This document shows, in pieces, positions 56,045 through 64,000 of a stretch of DNA of 64,000 nt. Made by a program: the position numbers and the translations under genes. The stretch's first letter is position 1. Every line of letters starts with the position of its first letter. The notes under the pieces were generated by a model. The model saw only the letters and a list, made by a program, of their open reading frames with translations, made no database searches and was not told the origin of the DNA. Source of the DNA: Cytobacillus gottheilii (lineage in GTDB: Bacteria; Bacillota; Bacilli; Bacillales; Cytobacillaceae); NCBI RefSeq assembly GCF_900166665.1, contig NZ_LT800494.1:646672-710671 (forward strand). The letters are read 5' to 3'.

Positions 56045-57067
56045 ATGTACTCACTAATTGATATTCAGAAAAAATTATTGCCAGATTTGCTTGCTGTTAT
56101 GCAGAAACGCTACCACATCTTAGAGTACATAAGCCAAATGGAACCTGTTGGCAGAAGAAGCCTGGCAGTGAGTCTTGGACTGACTGAAAGGGTTCTGCGC
56201 AGCGAGGTTGAGTTTCTTAAGTCACAGGATTTAATCTCCATTGCTAGTTTAGGTATGAGCATCACAGAAGAAGGAAGAAAATTGCTTGTCGAACTTCGCA
56301 GCATAATGAGAGAAATTTCGGGTATAGTGAAAATGGAACAGCAGCTGGCCGACAAATTGGGCATTCAAAGGGCGATTATTGTATCCGGAAACGCGGATGA
56401 GGCCCCTTGGGTCAAGAATGAACTTGGCAGAGCAACTGCACAGTGGATGAAATCTTCATTACATGGAGAGAATATCATCGGTGTTACTGGTGGTACGACC
56501 ATGTCGACTGTGGCAAAAATGCTGACACCAACAAAACCTGATCAAAATTGGCTGTTTGTACCGGCTAGAGGCGGTATCGGCGAGGATGTCAAAAATCAGG
56601 CGAATACGATCTGTTCACAAATGGCGGAAAATACAGATTCAAAACATCGAGTCTTGTACGCGCCAGACGAAGTGAGCAAGGAAATGTATGAGTCGATGAT
56701 TAAGGATCCGAACTTTAATGAAGTTCTTCATTTGATCAAGTCTGCATGCATGGTTCTCCATGGGATTGGAGATGCTATTACAATGGCGGAACGCCGTAAA
56801 ACAAGCAGTGAGAATGTGGAAAAGCTTATTGAAGCAAAAGCAGTGGGCGAAGCGTTTGGCTACTATTTCAACGAAGCCGGTGAGATTGTCCATAAAATTC
56901 AGACGGTCGGCCTGCAGTTAGCAGACTTGGCTTCCATTCAGCATGTCCTTGCAGTTGCTGGTGGAGGCTCGAAGGCAAAAGCCATTGCAGCCTATATGAA
57001 AAGAGCTCCTAAATCCACCATATTGATTACGGATGAAGGTGCAGCAAATCAGTTGTTAAAAGGGTAA
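56045..57067 (+). CDS. cggR: Central glycolytic genes regulator
   Basis: SorC/DeoR-family repressor of the gapA operon, released by fructose-1,6-bisphosphate. 340 residues: N-terminal winged helix (about 20-80, RRSLAVSLGLTERVLRSEVEFL) and a C-terminal sugar-phosphate-binding domain from about 90 with VTGGTTM and HGIGDA motifs. GAAGGAG precedes the ATG by 8 bases. Confidence 0.96.
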   Translation: MYSLIDIQKKLLPDLLAVMQKRYHILEYISQMEPVGRRSLAVSLGLTERVLRSEVEFLKSQDLISIASLGMSITEEGRKLLVELRSIMREISGIVKMEQQLADKLGIQRAIIVSGNADEAPWVKNELGRATAQWMKSSLHGENIIGVTGGTTMSTVAKMLTPTKPDQNWLFVPARGGIGEDVKNQANTICSQMAENTDSKHRVLYAPDEVSKEMYESMIKDPNFNEVLHLIKSACMVLHGIGDAITMAERRKTSSENVEKLIEAKAVGEAFGYYFNEAGEIVHKIQTVGLQLADLASIQHVLAVAGGGSKAKAIAAYMKRAPKSTILITDEGAANQLLKG

Positions 57068-57088
57068 AACCTTTAAATAAAAAAATGA

Positions 57089-58120
<1,032 letters not shown>

Positions 58121-58196
58121 TTTTACCGATATTAACGCTAATTTAACCTCATCATAATGGATATAACATATGTGTTTGTCTATAATGATAAATGGG

Positions 58197-58239
58197 AACG
58201 GGGGAGCAGGGAACATATCCCTCTCCCCCGTTGTCTTTT
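58197..58239 (+). terminator. Hairpin/terminator between gapA and pgk
   Basis: A 10 bp stem AACGGGGGAG/CTCCCCCGTT followed by GTCTTTTC. In B. subtilis gapA and the pgk group are only partly co-transcribed; this hairpin may give that split. The remaining 58240-58388 shows only small hairpins such as AGAAGA/TCTTCT before the pgk ribosome site. Confidence 0.75.
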
Positions 58240-58388
58240 CATGAGCAGATGGCTTATGAAAAGCAGTTAGCGCAAACTGCGTCTCAGGCATGCTTTTACA
58301 GGCTTGTCAGGGTACGAGTTTCTTATTGGGAAAGCAAATATTATGTTTAGAAGATTGTGATGGTCTTCTAATAGGAGGTTCTTTTGCT

Positions 58389-59573
58389 ATGAACAAGAAA
58401 AGCGTCAAAGATGTTGATTTAAAAGGAAAACGCGTATTTTGCCGTGTGGACTTTAACGTACCGATGAAGGACGGTCAAGTTACAGACGAAACACGTATCC
58501 GTGCAGCATTGCCAACGATTAATTATTTAACAGAGCAAGGAGCAAAAGTTATTCTTGCCAGTCACCTTGGTCGTCCAAAAGGAGCCGTGGTTGAAGAGCT
58601 TCGTTTAACTCCTGTAGCAAAACGTCTTTCAGAGCTACTTGGCAAAGAAGTTCAGAAGTCTGATGAAGCATATGGTGAAAATGTGCAGCAGATGGTCAGC
58701 AGCATGAATGAAGGCGATGTTTTATTATTAGAAAACGTTCGTTTTTATGCTGGCGAAGAAAAAAATGACCCTGAATTAGCGAAAGCTTTTGCTGAACTTG
58801 CAGATGTATATGTAAATGATGCATTTGGAGCAGCACACCGTGCGCACGCTTCAACAGAAGGTATTGCACATCATCTTCCAGCTGTTTCCGGACTGCTGAT
58901 GGAGAAAGAACTAGCTGTACTAGGAAAAGCTATGTCTAATCCTGAGCGTCCTTTCACTGCAATCATTGGCGGAGCAAAAGTTAAAGATAAAATCGGTGTT
59001 ATTGAAAACCTTCTCGATAAAGTAGATAACCTAATCATCGGCGGCGGACTTGCTTACACATTTGTGAAAGCTCAAGGCCATGAAATTGGAAAATCCCTTT
59101 TAGAAGAAGACAAAATGGATTTAGCTCTTTCTTTTATTGAAAAAGCAAAAGAAAAAGGCGTTAAGTTCTATATGCCAGTTGATGTAATTGTCTCTGATGA
59201 TTTCTCAGAAGATGCAAACACAAAAGTAGTATCTATTGAAGAAATTCCTGCAGATTGGGAAGCATTAGATATTGGACCAAAAACAGCTGAAATTTACAGC
59301 GAAGTCATCCAAAACTCTAAGCTTGTGATCTGGAACGGACCAATGGGTGTGTTTGAACTAAATAAATTTGCTGGCGGAACAAAAGCTGTTGCAGAAGCAC
59401 TTGCTGAAGCAAACGATACATATTCAGTCATCGGTGGCGGAGACTCTGCAGCTGCAGTTGAAAAATTCCACTTAGCAGACAGAATGAGCCACATCTCCAC
59501 AGGCGGCGGTGCTTCCCTTGAATTTATCGAAGGAAAAGAACTTCCTGGAGTAGTAGCATTAAACGATAAATAA
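58389..59573 (+). CDS. pgk: Phosphoglycerate kinase
   Basis: 394 residues, standard length. [12 protein letters not shown] substrate motif, SHLGRPKG, the hinge region and [12 protein letters not shown] nucleotide loop. ATG 58389 is chosen for AGGAGG 10 bases upstream; the frame extends further up without a site. Makes ATP from 1,3-bisphosphoglycerate. Confidence 0.98.
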   Translation: MNKKSVKDVDLKGKRVFCRVDFNVPMKDGQVTDETRIRAALPTINYLTEQGAKVILASHLGRPKGAVVEELRLTPVAKRLSELLGKEVQKSDEAYGENVQQMVSSMNEGDVLLLENVRFYAGEEKNDPELAKAFAELADVYVNDAFGAAHRAHASTEGIAHHLPAVSGLLMEKELAVLGKAMSNPERPFTAIIGGAKVKDKIGVIENLLDKVDNLIIGGGLAYTFVKAQGHEIGKSLLEEDKMDLALSFIEKAKEKGVKFYMPVDVIVSDDFSEDANTKVVSIEEIPADWEALDIGPKTAEIYSEVIQNSKLVIWNGPMGVFELNKFAGGTKAVAEALAEANDTYSVIGGGDSAAAVEKFHLADRMSHISTGGGASLEFIEGKELPGVVALNDK

Positions 59574-59644
59574 GGTTGAAACCTGTCTTTAAAAGGTTGT
59601 TGTTTATAAAATTTTTGAACAGTACCATTTTTGAGTATTCTTGT

Positions 59645-59773
59645 TGATTGGAACGGAATGGCGCGAGACTCCAGCGGGAGAAGTGAGAAAGATGAGACCC
59701 CGCAGGTGCGAAAGCGCCGAGGAGGCTCAGCTCTCACCCGCGGAAAGCGAGTGCCATGCAGTGGAAATCAAGC
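59645..59773 (+). repeat. Short GC-rich element, copy 2, inside the glycolysis operon
   Basis: Starts GATTGGAACGGAATGGCGCG and ends GTGGAAATC, with ACTCCAGCGGG, GAGACCCCGCAGG, GAGGAGGCTCAG and GGAAAGCGAG boxes. It is placed between pgk and tpiA, a spot that is short and empty in B. subtilis. Confidence 0.88.
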
Positions 59774-59842
59774 TACTCTTGTTTTGAGATAAGATTGTAA
59801 CAAATCCTGTAAAGTAGCCTATATGAACGAAAGAACGAATGA

Positions 59843-63491
<3,649 letters not shown>

Positions 63492-63501
63492 GTTTTGAGT
63501 T

Positions 63502-63535
63502 GGGAGCGGCCTTTTGGGGGCCGCTCTTTTTATTT
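63502..63535 (+). terminator. Terminator of the glycolytic operon
   Basis: GAGCGGCC with its perfect complement, 7-base loop, then T5-A-T4. Confidence 0.9.
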
Positions 63536-63576
63536 TGTGTGGGTGGTGGTGGCTGACTGGTGCTGATTTGGCGTTT

Positions 63577-63672
63577 GGCGGATAAATCCGTATTTTTGGC
63601 GGATAAATCAAAATAACGGCGGGTAAATCCCCTTTTTCGGCGGATAAATTTTCTGGACGGCGGATATCCGGA
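63577..63672 (+). repeat. GGCGGATAAA array 2 (five units)
   Basis: Units start at 63577, 63598, 63618, 63639 and 63659. Tails include TCCGTATTTTT, TCAAAATAAC and TTTTCTGGAC; the final TTCTGGACGGCGGATATC matches the end of array 1 almost exactly. The 230 bp up to the next array hold only a TATCCCAAA/TTTGGGATA hairpin. Confidence 0.9.
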
Positions 63673-63904
63673 TCTACATAGCGAAAACCAGTTGAGTAAA
63701 TAGCAGAATCGTGATCAATATCTAACCGAAAGAGACAAACTAAGAGTTTTTAGCCGTATTTTGAGCGAAAAAGGGCATCGCTTGCTATTTTAATTAGCAG
63801 CAGAAACACGGATGGCTTTTTGTATCCCAAAATTAGTAATCGAGTCACTTTGGGATAAAAGCAGATGTGCATTCTGCAATGATTTCGACGGAAAAAGGTC
63901 GTTT

Positions 63905-64000
63905 GGCGGATAAATCTGTATTTTTGGCGGATAAAAAATTTTAACGGCGGATAAATCAAAATAACGGCGGATAAATTCCTTTTTTCGGCGGATAAATTTT
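63905..64000 (+). repeat. GGCGGATAAA array 3 (five units, runs off the window)
   Basis: Units start at 63905, 63926, 63946, 63966 and 63987. The order of tails (TCTGTATTTTT, AAATTTTAAC, TCAAAATAAC, TTCCTTTTTTC) overlaps those of arrays 1 and 2. It continues past the right edge. Confidence 0.9.

Noticed and set aside
58290..58388. N-terminal extension of Pgk
   Set aside because: The extension lacks a ribosome site, while AGGAGG precedes ATG 58389 and gives the standard 394-residue enzyme.

Overview
The window is chromosomal DNA of a low-GC, endospore-forming Bacillaceae. The evidence is strong AGGAGG ribosome binding sites, sigma-A promoters, an alpha/beta spore protein, csbA, Crh/HprK carbon control, and a gene order that follows the Bacillus subtilis ctpB-minJ ... 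uvrBA-yvl-hprK-lgt-ppaX-his-yvcD-trxB-yvcIJKL-crh-clpP-sigL-cggR-gapA-pgk-tpiA-pgm-eno segment almost gene for gene. I cannot name the species. No prophage, transposase, CRISPR array or rRNA operon was seen.

Layout. 1-2740: the 3' part of ctpB (open at the left edge) and minJ. 2741-23300 is the accessory stretch between minJ and csbA-uvrBA. It holds a secreted lipoprotein nuclease, a decayed VOC gene, Nudix and S51-peptidase genes, a namA-marR unit, small membrane and DUF proteins, a 19-cysteine copper-storage protein, fragments of dead genes, ogt, a nosDLYF copper-maturation operon without nosZ, a SigD-type chemoreceptor, an mhqR-mhqE-mhqD quinone-stress operon, an AI-2E-type transporter, a DUF2798 protein and a spore protein. 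23396-36917: csbA, SOS-type uvrBA, an orphan trehalose PTS gene, a SigW-type yvlA/yvlB/yvlD group, and hprK-lgt-yvoD-ppaX-yvoF. 37405-43839: the complete tightly overlapping histidine operon hisZGDBHAFI. 44572-52459: a NERD protein, yvcD, trxB and yvcI-rapZ-yvcK-whiA-crh. 52557-55787: clpP under a CtsR box, tRNA-Arg(CCG), a small zinc-ribbon-like gene behind a c-di-GMP-I (GEMM) riboswitch, sigL and a glutaredoxin-like gene. 56045-63491: cggR and the lower glycolysis operon.

Four families of non-coding repeats mark gene ends. (i) A ~325 bp element with short terminal inverted repeats is present in three copies (2816, 22670, 36919). (ii) A ~130 bp GC-rich element is related to its core, with two good copies (12760, 59645) and degraded remnants. 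(iii) GGCGGATAAA arrays of 20-21 bp period lie after the chemoreceptor and after eno. (iv) TTTGATAGGAAA arrays of 21 bp period lie after the his operon and are themselves duplicated with a ~237 bp higher-order period. These repeats and the riboswitch-controlled small protein are the least explained parts of the window.

How the genes work together: carbon control (HprK, Crh, YvcK, RapZ, CggR-glycolysis, TreR-type operators) and stress circuits (LexA-uvrBA, CtsR-clpP, SigW-yvl, MhqR-quinones) are each visible both as proteins and as their DNA sites. All homology statements come from reading the translated sequence and from memory of these families; no database search was run.
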